From Mameliella sp. CS4 (GTDB taxonomy: Bacteria; Pseudomonadota; Alphaproteobacteria; Rhodobacterales; Rhodobacteraceae): 64,000 nucleotides of DNA. The stretch lies in contig NZ_JAHXRQ010000014.1 of the NCBI RefSeq assembly GCF_019392335.1, positions 62,001 to 126,000 of the forward strand, written 5' to 3'. The translations under genes and the position numbers were made by a program. Shown piece by piece: positions 1 to 8,565 of the stretch (positions are counted from its first letter, which is position 1; each line of letters starts with the position of its first letter). The notes under the pieces were generated by a model. The model was not told the origin of the DNA and searched no databases. It saw only the letters and a program-made list of their open reading frames with translations.

Positions 1-396
1 CGGCTCAAGACCCGCTACAAGCTGATCGCCATGACCAATGCGCAGCGGTGGGCCTTTGACAAATTCGCCGCCAAACTGGGCAATCCGTTCTGGGCGGGTT
101 TCACCGTCGATGAAACTGGTGTCGAGAAACCCGATCCGGCTTTTTTCGAACAGGTCTTTGACCATGTCGCGACGGATGGTGGCACCAAGGGTGACATCCT
201 GCACACGGCTCAGAGCCAGTACCATGACATCGGCATTTCGCGCGAGCTGGGCATGACCAACGCCTGGATTCAGCGCCGCCACGGGCAGGATGGCTATGGC
301 GGCACGATCGAGCCCGCGCAGTTCACCGAACCGGATTACCACTTTCACGCGCTGAGCGACCTGGCCGACGCGGTGGAGGAGGCCTTTGACGCTTAA
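1..396 (+). CDS. HAD-superfamily hydrolase (haloacid dehalogenase-like), C-terminal part
   Basis: The reading frame is open from the first base of the window, so the N-terminus, including the nucleophile aspartate motif, is missing. The visible 131 residues hold the later HAD motifs: MTNA (motif II threonine), the conserved lysine in EKPDPAFF, and SQYHDIG, which sits where the family has its acidic motif III loop. This matches type II haloacid dehalogenase-like enzymes, which remove halide or phosphate from small organic acids. An ATG at position 31 is only an internal methionine. The gene ends 65 bp before an ABC transporter gene on the same strand, so it could be the first gene of that operon. 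The substrate cannot be told. Confidence 0.8.
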   Translation, partial: RLKTRYKLIAMTNAQRWAFDKFAAKLGNPFWAGFTVDETGVEKPDPAFFEQVFDHVATDGGTKGDILHTAQSQYHDIGISRELGMTNAWIQRRHGQDGYGGTIEPAQFTEPDYHFHALSDLADAVEEAFDA

Positions 397-461
397 ACCG
401 CCGTTTCGAAGCGGAGCGAAGACCCCAAGATCCAAACTTTCAAACCAGCAGGGAAACTGAC

Positions 462-2072
462 ATGACAAAGACACCGACAAACTGGACCGGCCGCGACGAT
501 GCAGCGGTCGAAAACATGATCCGCCGCGGCGCATCCCGCCGTGATCTGCTTCGGATGCTGATGGCATCGGGCGTGACCGCCGCCGTGGGCGGATCGGTCC
601 TGATGAAAGCCTCGGCCGCCGTTGCCCAGACACCGAAGAGTGGTGGCACGCTGAAGGCGGCGGGCTGGTCCTCGTCCACTGCGGATACGTTGGACCCGGC
701 CAAGGCCACGCTGTCGACCGACTATGTGCGGTGTTGCGCCTACTACAACCGCCTGACCTTCCTGAACAGCGAAGGCGCCGTCGAGATGGAACTGGCAGAG
801 AGCATCTCGTCGGACGATGCGCAGACCTGGGAAGTAAAGCTGAGGTCCGGCGTCGAGTTCCACGATGGCAAGACGCTGAACGCCGAAGACGTCGTCTATT
901 CGCTCAAGCGCCACCTCGATCCCGCGGTCGGCTCCAAGGCCAATTCCATCGCCAAGCAGATGGCCGAGATCAGCAAGCTGGACGACCTGACGGTCAAGAT
1001 CGTGCTGGAAGAGCCCAACGCCGACCTGCCGACGATTCTGGCGCTGCACCACTTCATGATCATCGCCGCCGGCACCACCGACTTCAGCAATGCCAACGGC
1101 ACCGGCGCCTTCGTCAGCGACTCTTTTGAGCCGGGCGTGCGGTCGGTCGGTGTGCGGAACGAGAACTATTTCAAGCCGCAGGGCGCCTATCTGGATGCGT
1201 TCGAATTCTTCGCCATTCCCGACAACAACGCCCGTGTGAACGCGCTGCTGTCCGGGGACATCGAACTGGCCGCGGCCGTCAACCCGCGTTCCTTGCGGAT
1301 GATCGAAGGGCAGGACTCGGTGCGTGCCTCGATTTCGACCTCGGGCAACTACACCAACCTGAACATGCGCCTCGACATGCCGCCGGGCAACCAGATGGAT
1401 TTCGTGGACGGGATGAAGTCCCTGATCCACCGTGAGCAGATCCAGAAGTCGGTGATGCGCGGCCTGGCCGAGATCGCCAACGACCAGCCGGTTTCCCCGG
1501 CCAACCGTTACCACAACCCCAACCTCGCGCCCCGCGCCTACGATCCCGAAAAGGCCAAGTTCCACTTCGAGAAGGCCGGGCTGCTCGGGACGGAAATCCC
1601 GCTGGTCGCCTCGGAGGCCGCCGGGTCTTCGATCGACATGGCGACGGTGGTCCAGCAGGCCGGTTCGAAGATAGGAATGAACTTCAAGGTCGATCGCGTG
1701 CCCTCCGATGGCTATTGGTCGAACTACTGGCTGAAGGCTCCCGTGCATTTCGGCAACATCAACCCGCGCCCGACGCCAGATATCCTGTTCTCGCTGCTCT
1801 ACGCATCGGACGCCCCCTGGAACGAAAGCCAGTTCAAGTCCGAGAAGTTCGACAAGATGATGGTCGAGGCGCGCGGCCTGCTGGACGAGGAACAGCGGAC
1901 CGCGATGTACTGGGACATGCAGGAAATGATCGCCAATGAGGCAGGCACGGCCATTCCGGTGTATATTTCCAATGTCGACGCCGTCACCAACAAGCTGGGC
2001 GGTCTGCAGACCAACCCGCTGGGCGGCATGATGGGCTATGCCTTTGCCGAATACGTCTGGCTGAACGCCTGA
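462..2072 (+). CDS. ABC transporter substrate-binding protein, family 5 (peptide/opine type)
   Basis: 536 residues, usual length for the DppA/OppA family. The N-terminus has a twin-arginine-like leader (SRRDLLRML near residue 25, then a hydrophobic stretch and an Ala-rich cleavage region around AVAQ), so it is probably exported folded by Tat. The family-5 pattern is seen in LAESISSDDAQTWEVKLRSG and VEFHDGKTLNAEDVVYSL. The protein would capture a peptide, opine or similar cationic solute in the periplasm for the permeases and ATPase encoded directly downstream. RBS candidate AGGGA lies just before the ATG. Family certain; ligand unknown. Confidence 0.93.
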   Translation: MTKTPTNWTGRDDAAVENMIRRGASRRDLLRMLMASGVTAAVGGSVLMKASAAVAQTPKSGGTLKAAGWSSSTADTLDPAKATLSTDYVRCCAYYNRLTFLNSEGAVEMELAESISSDDAQTWEVKLRSGVEFHDGKTLNAEDVVYSLKRHLDPAVGSKANSIAKQMAEISKLDDLTVKIVLEEPNADLPTILALHHFMIIAAGTTDFSNANGTGAFVSDSFEPGVRSVGVRNENYFKPQGAYLDAFEFFAIPDNNARVNALLSGDIELAAAVNPRSLRMIEGQDSVRASISTSGNYTNLNMRLDMPPGNQMDFVDGMKSLIHREQIQKSVMRGLAEIANDQPVSPANRYHNPNLAPRAYDPEKAKFHFEKAGLLGTEIPLVASEAAGSSIDMATVVQQAGSKIGMNFKVDRVPSDGYWSNYWLKAPVHFGNINPRPTPDILFSLLYASDAPWNESQFKSEKFDKMMVEARGLLDEEQRTAMYWDMQEMIANEAGTAIPVYISNVDAVTNKLGGLQTNPLGGMMGYAFAEYVWLNA

Positions 2073-2088
2073 CGACACCATGAACGTC

Positions 2089-2116
2089 GAGGCCGCGCGG
2101 GAAACCGCGCGGCCTC
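2089..2116 (+). terminator. Intercistronic hairpin between binding-protein and permease genes
   Basis: A perfect 12-bp stem (GAGGCCGCGCGG / CCGCGCGGCCTC) closed by a GAAA tetraloop, with one further C-G pair outside. It lies between the binding-protein stop and the first permease and has no T-tract. Such hairpins commonly protect the upstream binding-protein message and lower permease expression; that role is inferred here. Confidence 0.7.
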
Positions 2117-2150
2117 GGTCGAGGACCGTCCCCGAACCAGAGGTGCCTTT

Positions 2151-3110
2151 TTGCCCCGATCCCTATTGCCATATTTCCTTGTCCTGCAACGGTTGGGCAT
2201 TGCCCTTCTGACACTGGTCATCGTGTCCTTCGCGGTGTTCTTTGCCACAGCTCTGTTGCCCGGCGACGTGGCCGAGATCCTGCTGGGGCAGGCGGCAACA
2301 CCCGAAGCCGTGGCCGGCCTCCGCGAGGCAATGGGGCTGGATGAGCCCGCGCTCTCCCGCTTTATTGGATGGCTGGTCGGATTGCTTCACGGTGATATGG
2401 GCACATCCTACGTGAACAACATGGAAGTGGCCGATTTGATCGGTGGACGCCTGTCGAACTCGTTGCGCCTTGCGGGGGTGACGACGCTGGTTTCGGTGCC
2501 CATCGCACTGACGCTGGGCATTTGCGCCGCCATGTGGCGCGGGTCGATCTTTGACCGCGTGGTTTCGATCCTGACGATTTCGGTCATCTCGGTGCCCGAA
2601 TTCATGGTCGCCACCTTGTCGGTCCTGATCTTCGCGGTCTGGCTGGGCTGGTTGCCGGCCCTGAGTTATGGCGTCGACGTCGACTCCTGGTCGGCGGTCC
2701 TGCGCGCCTATGCCATGCCGGTGATCTCGCTGTCCTTCGTGGTGTCGGCCCAGATGATCCGGATGACCCGTGCCGCGGTCATCGAGACGATCAACACGCC
2801 TTATGTCGAAATGGCGCTGCTCAAGGGGGCGTCGCTGCCGCGACAGGTCCTGCGCCATGCCTTGCCGAATGCGCTTGGCCCGATCGCCAATGCGGTGGCC
2901 CTGTCGCTGAGTTATCTTGTCGGTGGCGTGATCATCGTCGAGACGATCTTCAACTATCCCGGTGTGGCCAAGCTGATGGTCGATGCCGTGTCCACCCGCG
3001 ACCTGCCGCTGATCCAGTCCTGTGCCATGATCTTTTGCGTCAGCTACCTGTCGCTGATCACCCTGGCGGATGTGATCGCGGTGCTCTCCAACCCGAGGCT
3101 GCGCAGATGA
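2151..3110 (+). CDS. ABC transporter permease, DppB-like
   Basis: 319 residues with several hydrophobic segments; an N-terminal membrane span (RLGIALLTLVIVSFAVFF) is followed by the DppB-type opening ATALLPGDVAEILLGQAATPE. The cytoplasmic coupling (EAA) loop is EMALLKGASLPRQVLRHALP. It pairs with the next gene to form the membrane channel of the family-5 importer. The predicted start is TTG at 2151, preceded by AGAGG; no better ATG is seen in frame. The stop overlaps the next gene's start (ATGA at 3107-3110), which suggests translational coupling. Confidence 0.92.
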   Translation: MPRSLLPYFLVLQRLGIALLTLVIVSFAVFFATALLPGDVAEILLGQAATPEAVAGLREAMGLDEPALSRFIGWLVGLLHGDMGTSYVNNMEVADLIGGRLSNSLRLAGVTTLVSVPIALTLGICAAMWRGSIFDRVVSILTISVISVPEFMVATLSVLIFAVWLGWLPALSYGVDVDSWSAVLRAYAMPVISLSFVVSAQMIRMTRAAVIETINTPYVEMALLKGASLPRQVLRHALPNALGPIANAVALSLSYLVGGVIIVETIFNYPGVAKLMVDAVSTRDLPLIQSCAMIFCVSYLSLITLADVIAVLSNPRLRR

Positions 3111-3973
3111 CACCTGTTTCCGAAACCACCCGCGTATCCGAAGACACCAAGCCCAGCGGTCCGACCTTTGTTTTCAACTGGGTTGGGCGCGTCGGTCTGG
3201 CTGTGATCCTGTTCTGGGCGCTCGTGGCCCTCGCCGGGCCTTTCCTGTCGCCCTATCCCCCGGGCGAGATCGTCGACTGGGACTATTTCGGTCCGGTGTC
3301 GTCGGACTACTGGATGGGCACCGACTATCTGGGCCGGGACATCTTTTCCCGCATCATCATGGGCGCGCGCTATACCGTCGGCATCGCGCTGGCCGCGGTG
3401 ACGCTGGCCTGTACCATCGGCGTGGTGCTGGGCATGATCGCGGCCGTGGCTGGCGGCTGGTTCGACATGATCCTGTCGCGCTTTCTGGATGCCTATAACG
3501 GCATTCCCTCGCTGCTGTTCGGCCTTGTCGTCGTGGCCGCCGTGGGGTCGTCCATTCCGGTCCTGGTGCTGACGCTGACCGCGATCTACATGCCGGGATC
3601 CTACCGTTTCGCGCGGGCTCTGGCCGTCAACATCAACACGATGGACTTTGTCACCGTGGCGCGTGCCCGTGGCGAAGGAACGCCCTACCTGATCACGCGC
3701 GAAATCTTTCCCAACATCCTTGGGCCGGTCCTGGCGGATCTGGGCCTTAGGTTCGTGTTCATCGTCCTGGTTCTGTCCGGCCTGTCCTTCCTCGGGCTGG
3801 GCGTGCAGCCGCCCAATGCCGACTGGGGGGCGCTGGTGCGCGAAAATATCGAAGGTCTCAGCTTTGGCGCGCCGGCAGTCATCTTTCCGTCGGTTGCCAT
3901 CGCCTCGCTGACCATCTCGGTGAACATGTTCATCGACAACCTGCCAACCCGTATCCGTGACAGGAGTGAATGA
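3107..3973 (+). CDS. ABC transporter permease, DppC-like
   Basis: 288 residues counted from the ATG that overlaps the preceding stop (ATGA). The frame is open further upstream, but that extension would run through dppB-like coding sequence. DppC features: the N-terminal span WALVALAGPFLSPYPPG, the motif YWMGTDYLGRDIFSR, and the coupling loop ARARGEGTPYLITREIFPN. It is the second channel subunit of the importer. It overlaps the ATPase gene by an ATGATGA junction, so the five-domain transporter appears to be made from one message. Confidence 0.92.
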   Translation: MTPVSETTRVSEDTKPSGPTFVFNWVGRVGLAVILFWALVALAGPFLSPYPPGEIVDWDYFGPVSSDYWMGTDYLGRDIFSRIIMGARYTVGIALAAVTLACTIGVVLGMIAAVAGGWFDMILSRFLDAYNGIPSLLFGLVVVAAVGSSIPVLVLTLTAIYMPGSYRFARALAVNINTMDFVTVARARGEGTPYLITREIFPNILGPVLADLGLRFVFIVLVLSGLSFLGLGVQPPNADWGALVRENIEGLSFGAPAVIFPSVAIASLTISVNMFIDNLPTRIRDRSE

Positions 3974-5649
3974 TGACCGGGACACACACCAAGCCCCCCC
4001 TCGTCAGCGTCCGTGATCTGAAAATCGGGGCGGTCACGGATTCTGGCCGCGAAGTCGAGATCATCAAGGGGGTGGATTTCGACATCGCCCCCGGTGAGAT
4101 CCTGGCCCTGATCGGTGAATCCGGGTCGGGCAAGACCACGATCGCGCTGGCGCTCATGGGGCATACCCGGACCGGCTGTTCGATCGATGGCGGCCAGATC
4201 CGTATCGGGGACAATGACGTGACCGCGATGAGCCGCAGGGCCCGCGCGCGGATACGCGGAACCGAGGTGTCCTATGTTCCGCAATCCGCAGCGGCGGCCT
4301 TTAACCCGTCCATGCGGATCATCGACCAGGTGATCGAGACGACGGAAATTCACAAGCTGATGCCCAAGGCGCAGGCGCGGAGCAAGGCCGTCGAGCTGTT
4401 TCGCGCCCTTGCGCTGCCCGATGCGGACACCATCGGAAACCGGTACCCGCACCAGGTCTCGGGCGGACAGTTGCAACGCCTCTCGGCGGCGATGGCCCTG
4501 ATCTCTGATCCGCAACTCGTGATCTTCGACGAGCCGACAACGGCGCTGGACGTCACCACCCAGATCGAGGTCCTGAGGGCGTTCAAGTCGATCATGGCCC
4601 AAGGCGGCTGCGCCGGGGTCTATGTCAGTCACGATCTTGCCGTGGTGGCGCAGATCGCCGATCGGATCGTTGTCCTGCGCGGTGGAGAGGTTCAGGAGGA
4701 AGGCACCACAGAGCAAATCCTGACGGCGCCGACGCACCCCTATACCAAGGAACTGCTGGCCGCCTTCGAACCTTTGCCGCACCAGTCTGTGGCCATCGCG
4801 GAGGCGGAGGACCAGTCTCCGATCCTCGAAGCGCGGAACCTCTTTGCGGGCTATGGCGCGATGCGCAATGGCGAACCTGCGGCCAAGGTTCTGCAGGATG
4901 TGTCCTTTACCCTGGAGCGGGGACGCAACCTCGGCGTGATCGGTGAATCCGGGTCCGGAAAATCGACCCTTGCCCGGGCGCTCGCGGGGATCCTGTCGCC
5001 CTATTCCGGCGAGGTGCTGCTGGACGGCCACCGGCTTCATCCTGATCTCACCGGGAGAAGCAAGGAAGACCTCCGCCGGATGCAGATCGTTTTCCAATTG
5101 GCGGACACGGCGCTGAACCCGGGGCATTCGGTCGGCAATATCCTGGCCCGTCCCCTGACATTCTATCATGGGCTCAGGGGCAAGACGCGCGAAAAGCGGG
5201 TCATCGAGCTCTTGGACATGGTGCATCTGCCCGCGAACATGCGGCACCGGGCCCCCAGTGAATTGTCCGGCGGGCAAAAGCAGCGGGTCAACCTGGCAAG
5301 GGCGCTGGCGGCGGAACCGGAACTGGTGCTCTGTGACGAGATCACATCCGCGCTGGATACCGTTGTTGCCGCGGCAATCCTGGATCTGCTCAAGGAACTG
5401 CAAACCGAACTGGGACTGAGCTATATGTTCATCAGCCACGACCTTTCGACGGTCGAGGCGATCTGCGATGACGTCCTGGTCATGTTCAAGGGCGAGGTCG
5501 TAGAGGCCCTGCCTGCGCACGAGATGTCGGAATTTGCGACACATCCCTATTCGCGGCTTCTGATTTCCTCGATCCCGCGGCTGGACACCGGCTGGCTTGC
5601 CGGGCTGGAACAGGATCCCGAGCTCATTGCGCAATTCGCCAACCGATAA
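3970..5649 (+). CDS. Fused dipeptide/opine ABC transporter ATPase (DppD-DppF type)
   Basis: 559 residues containing two complete ABC ATPase domains in one chain. Domain 1 (about 10-265) has Walker A GESGSGKTT, signature VSGGQLQR and Walker B ending FDEPTTALD. Domain 2 (about 280-540) has GESGSGKST, signature LSGGQKQR and CDEITSALD. In many family-5 systems these are separate DppD and DppF proteins; single-gene fusions are known, as in GsiA and YejF. Both sites look catalytically intact. Two ATGs in tandem (3970, 3973) overlap the permease stop. It is the last gene of the transporter operon. Confidence 0.93.
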   Translation: MMTGTHTKPPLVSVRDLKIGAVTDSGREVEIIKGVDFDIAPGEILALIGESGSGKTTIALALMGHTRTGCSIDGGQIRIGDNDVTAMSRRARARIRGTEVSYVPQSAAAAFNPSMRIIDQVIETTEIHKLMPKAQARSKAVELFRALALPDADTIGNRYPHQVSGGQLQRLSAAMALISDPQLVIFDEPTTALDVTTQIEVLRAFKSIMAQGGCAGVYVSHDLAVVAQIADRIVVLRGGEVQEEGTTEQILTAPTHPYTKELLAAFEPLPHQSVAIAEAEDQSPILEARNLFAGYGAMRNGEPAAKVLQDVSFTLERGRNLGVIGESGSGKSTLARALAGILSPYSGEVLLDGHRLHPDLTGRSKEDLRRMQIVFQLADTALNPGHSVGNILARPLTFYHGLRGKTREKRVIELLDMVHLPANMRHRAPSELSGGQKQRVNLARALAAEPELVLCDEITSALDTVVAAAILDLLKELQTELGLSYMFISHDLSTVEAICDDVLVMFKGEVVEALPAHEMSEFATHPYSRLLISSIPRLDTGWLAGLEQDPELIAQFANR

Positions 5650-5659
5650 GCGGGACCGG

Positions 5660-5675
5660 CGGCGCGCCTGCGCCG
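5660..5675. terminator. Short GC hairpin between convergent genes
   Basis: CGGCGC-GCCT-GCGCCG forms a 6-bp perfect stem, extendable by a G-T and a G-C pair, in the 26-bp gap between the ABC ATPase and the convergent Lrp gene. There is no T-tract, so it is a weak bidirectional terminator candidate. Confidence 0.4.
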
Positions 5676-6170
5676 TCAGATCCTGTCGCTGAACAGGTCG
5701 GTCAGGGGAAGCTGGGTTTTCACGAATGGGGTCTTGATCACGACGAAGCTGAAGTACTTGTCGATGCCGATGTTCCGGTCAAGCAGGGCCTCGATGGTGC
5801 TCTGATAGGTCGAGATCGACGAGGTCACGAACTTTGCAAGATAGTCGTACCCGCCCGATACCAGGTGGCATTCGACGCAGGCCGGCACGTTTTCCAGGGC
5901 GTCCTGGAACCGCGCGAAGTCAATCTGCCGGTGGTTTTTCAGTGTGAACTCGGTAAAGACGGTCAACGTATCGCCAAGGCTTGCGATGTCAATCAGGGCG
6001 GAATAGCCGATGATGTACCCGGCTTTCTGCAGTTTCTTGACCCGCATCAGGCAGGGTGAGGGCGACAGGTTGACCAGTTCCGCAAGTTCGACGTTCGTGA
6101 TGCGGCCATTGCGTTGCAACTCGGCCAGAATCTTGAGGTCGATGGGGTCCAGCTTGTACCGGGGTGTCAT
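5676..6170 (-). CDS. Lrp/AsnC family transcriptional regulator
   Basis: 164 residues. The N-terminal helix-turn-helix is typical (LDPIDLKILAELQRNGRITN, NLSPSPCLMRVKKLQKAGYI), followed by a RAM/AsnC ligand-binding domain from about residue 70 (VFTEFTLKN, GGYDYLAKFV). These proteins sense amino acids and control their uptake and breakdown. RBS AAGGA sits before the ATG. It converges on the ABC transporter and may regulate it or the flavin-oxidase island; no operator was identified. The 182 bp upstream (6171-6352), which separates it from the next minus-strand gene, shows no gene. Confidence 0.93.
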   Translation of the reverse strand: MTPRYKLDPIDLKILAELQRNGRITNVELAELVNLSPSPCLMRVKKLQKAGYIIGYSALIDIASLGDTLTVFTEFTLKNHRQIDFARFQDALENVPACVECHLVSGGYDYLAKFVTSSISTYQSTIEALLDRNIGIDKYFSFVVIKTPFVKTQLPLTDLFSDRI

Positions 6171-6352
6171 CTGCTATCCTTGGCCTCCTGGCGCATTGTG
6201 AACGTCAGGCGCTCTTTATACTCAAGCACATTCTATCCGAACTCTCGTCTGACAGCCGGTATCTGGCACAAGCGACTGGTCCGGGTCGAAAAGGGTTCGC
6301 AGAACACCCGGAGACAGCCATCCCAGTGGGGCAAGGTGTCGAAATCCTGACC

Positions 6353-7459
6353 TCACGCCGCGAACCGCCTGATGTCGAATGGTGTCAGCGGGGTTTCGCA
6401 AGAACCGGTTGCGATCAGTTCAGCCATCGCATCCCCGACACCGGGGCCAAGCTGAAAGCCGTGGCCGCAAAACCCGAAGGCGTGGAACAGGCCCGGCGTC
6501 GTGCCCGATGGCCCCATCACCGGCAGATCGTCCGCGACATAGCCTTCGCAGCCCGACCATTGCCGGATCACCGCCACGTCTCGAAGGGCGGGCAAGAGCC
6601 TGACGCCCTTGTGCAGTTGCGTGGCCAGGCGGGTGTGATCGACCTTGGCGTGACCCGTTTCGGGATCGACCGGGACCCGGGCAACGCCGCCACCAAAGAC
6701 GATATTGCCCCGCTCGACCTGCCGCAGGTAGGCGCCGATGTCCTGTGACCACATGCCGACGACGGGCAGGATGCGATGGGGCAGGGGCTCTGTCACGGCC
6801 ATCTGTGGGCCAAACATGGTCAATGGAACGTCCTCGCCGAACTGCGCCGCGACAGCCTTGCCCCAGGCCCCCGCACAGTTGAGAAGCATGGCGCTTTCCA
6901 GAACGCCCCGGTTGGTCCGCAGGGAGAACCCGCTTTCGGTCCTGGAGATGTCGCGCACCTGGGTCAGGGGCATCACCCGCGCCCCGAGACGCTCTGCCGC
7001 CGCCGCAAAAGCCGGAGACACAAGGCGGGGGTTGGCCGATCCGTCCCTTGGGGAGAATGAGGCGCCGATGGCATCCGCGCCAAGCCCGGGAAACTGGCGG
7101 CGAACCTCTTCGGCCCCCAGCTCTTCGATGTCCAGCCCCCAAGGGCGGGCCGCTTCGGCAAACCGCCGCATGTCCTCTTGGCTGGCGGTATCGAAGATCA
7201 GGCGCAGGTGCCCGGTGGCGCGAAATTCGACATCGTGGCCCAGAAGGCTCTCGGCCTCGGCCCAGAGCGCACGCGACCGATGGGCCAGCGGCAATTGCGG
7301 CAGGAAGCGCCCGGTGCGGCGGATGTTACCGAAAGAAGCCGTGGTGGCCCCCGCGCCGATTGGCCCGCGATCGACCAGCGTAACGGACAGGCCGCGCCGC
7401 GCCAGGAAAAAGGCGGCGCTGGTTCCCATCAGGCCTGCACCCAAAACGATCACATCCAC
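6353..7459 (-). CDS. FAD-dependent DAO-family oxidoreductase, HcnC/opine-oxidase-like subunit
   Basis: 368 residues. The Rossmann FAD motif VIVLGAGLMGTSAAFFLARRG is at the extreme N-terminus, followed by the DAO fold (GAWGKAVAAQFG; C-terminal HAFGFCGHGFQLGPGVG). Such proteins oxidise D-amino acids, sarcosine, glycine or opines. Partner subunits of the HcnA (small 2Fe-2S) and HcnB (FAD plus BFD-like 2Fe-2S) types lie at 12608-14292, so this is probably the substrate-oxidising subunit of a heterotrimer such as D-hydroxyproline dehydrogenase, opine oxidase or HcnABC. The start is GTG; an ATG nearby is out of frame. It is divergent from the LysR gene, with an LTTR-type palindrome in between. Exact substrate unknown. 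Confidence 0.88.
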   Translation of the reverse strand: MDVIVLGAGLMGTSAAFFLARRGLSVTLVDRGPIGAGATTASFGNIRRTGRFLPQLPLAHRSRALWAEAESLLGHDVEFRATGHLRLIFDTASQEDMRRFAEAARPWGLDIEELGAEEVRRQFPGLGADAIGASFSPRDGSANPRLVSPAFAAAAERLGARVMPLTQVRDISRTESGFSLRTNRGVLESAMLLNCAGAWGKAVAAQFGEDVPLTMFGPQMAVTEPLPHRILPVVGMWSQDIGAYLRQVERGNIVFGGGVARVPVDPETGHAKVDHTRLATQLHKGVRLLPALRDVAVIRQWSGCEGYVADDLPVMGPSGTTPGLFHAFGFCGHGFQLGPGVGDAMAELIATGSCETPLTPFDIRRFAA

Positions 7460-7544
7460 GATCAGCCCCTTTCCCGCGAGAATTCTTCCGGCTCAGCAGA
7501 GCGCACGGAGTGCTCCTGCGTCAAAGATCGGTTATGACATAGAG

Positions 7545-7561
7545 CATAAGGCAAACTTATG
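7545..7561. promoter_or_regulatory. Probable LysR operator, site A
   Basis: Perfect inverted repeat CATAAG-N5-CTTATG, containing T-N11-A (T7547, A7559), the classic LysR-type core. It lies in the divergent region between the DAO-family gene and the LysR gene, 8 bp before the LysR ATG. A further TTATG half-site at 7532-7536 faces CATAA. The core ATAAG-N5-CTTAT recurs at 8463-8477. Confidence 0.72.
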
Positions 7562-7569
7562 GAGTGGAC

Positions 7570-8466
7570 ATGCGCGCACGGCAGCTAGAGGTCTTTACAG
7601 CGGTGATGCGGGTCGGAACCGTGACCGGGGCGGCGGAAGTGCTGAACATCTCGCAACCAGCGCTGAGCCAGATCCTGCTGCATTGCGAGGATGACCTGGG
7701 GTTCAAGCTCTTTGCCCGGGAAAAGGGCCGATTGCGCCCGACGGCCGAGGCGCTGGAGATCTATCCAGAGGCGGAACGGCTGTTTTCCGGGCTGGAGGGC
7801 CTGCGCCGCAAGACACAGGACCTCCGGTTGGGGCGGGCCGGATTGGTCCGTGTTGCGGCCTCGGTCCCGCCGGCGATGTCTGTGCTGCCAGAGATCCTTG
7901 CCGGATACAGGGCGCGGTATCCTGACGTTCTTTTGCGGTCTCATGTCGCCCCGATCGCGACTCTGATCGCAATGCTGCGCGCAGGGGACGCCGCGCTGGC
8001 GCTGGCTATGGACGACAAGGCGCCACCGGACATCGACGTGGAACGCTTGGGGGCGACGACGTTCTGCTGCCTCTTGCCAGAGACGCATCCTCTTGCGGCG
8101 CGGGAAACCGTCTCTTTTGCCGATCTTGCGGATCAGACCCTGATCTCCTACCGCGCCGAGACCCGTCCCCGGGACGAGTTGGACAAGGCCGCGCAGCGGC
8201 AGGGACAAGCCTTTGCCGCGCAGCTTGAAATCGAGGTCTCCATATCCGCGGTCGGCTTTGTGCAGGCCGGGCTGGGAATTGCGGTTGTCGATGCGCTTTT
8301 GCCTTGGGGACAGTTCGACGGGGTCACGACCCGCCCCCTGCACGACGGGCCGGCACTGCCTTTGTCCCTGCTGACGCTCTCGGGCAAGGCGCTGTCGCGC
8401 GCCGAAGAGGGGATGCGGGACGAGATCCGCAAGTTCAGCAAGATGCGGCTGCCCTCACTGCCATAA
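7570..8466 (+). CDS. LysR family transcriptional regulator
   Basis: 298 residues from the ATG at 7570, chosen over an in-frame GTG at 7564 because GGAG sits 5 nt before the ATG. The N-terminal winged HTH reads RQLEVFTAVMRVGTVTGAAE then LNISQPALSQILLHCEDDLG; the LysR substrate-binding domain occupies about residues 90-290. Palindromes of the same ATAAG-N5-CTTAT core lie immediately upstream and across its stop codon. It therefore probably controls itself, the divergent oxidoreductase and the hydantoinase operon, in response to a catabolic intermediate. Confidence 0.93.
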   Translation: MRARQLEVFTAVMRVGTVTGAAEVLNISQPALSQILLHCEDDLGFKLFAREKGRLRPTAEALEIYPEAERLFSGLEGLRRKTQDLRLGRAGLVRVAASVPPAMSVLPEILAGYRARYPDVLLRSHVAPIATLIAMLRAGDAALALAMDDKAPPDIDVERLGATTFCCLLPETHPLAARETVSFADLADQTLISYRAETRPRDELDKAAQRQGQAFAAQLEIEVSISAVGFVQAGLGIAVVDALLPWGQFDGVTTRPLHDGPALPLSLLTLSGKALSRAEEGMRDEIRKFSKMRLPSLP

Positions 8467-8477
8467 GTGCGGCTTAT
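8463..8477. promoter_or_regulatory. Probable LysR operator, site B
   Basis: ATAAG-TGCGG-CTTAT, a perfect 15-bp inverted repeat with the same arms and 5-bp spacing as site A and a T-N11-A core. It overlaps the LysR stop codon (TAA 8464-8466) and precedes the hydantoinase gene by about 90 bp, as expected for an activator site of that operon. Confidence 0.7.
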
Positions 8478-8565
8478 AGCAGGCCGAGACATGGGTCTTG
8501 GACCTGCATCGTTCCTTCTGGTGGGCTGTGCGCAAAGCACTGACCCCTTGGAAAGGACGTTTCAC

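Noticed and set aside
393..2081. Long antisense frame opposite the family-5 binding protein, and similar frames opposite hyuB, glpT and others
   Set aside because: They are low-complexity Arg/His/Gly-rich translations lying exactly opposite well-supported genes.
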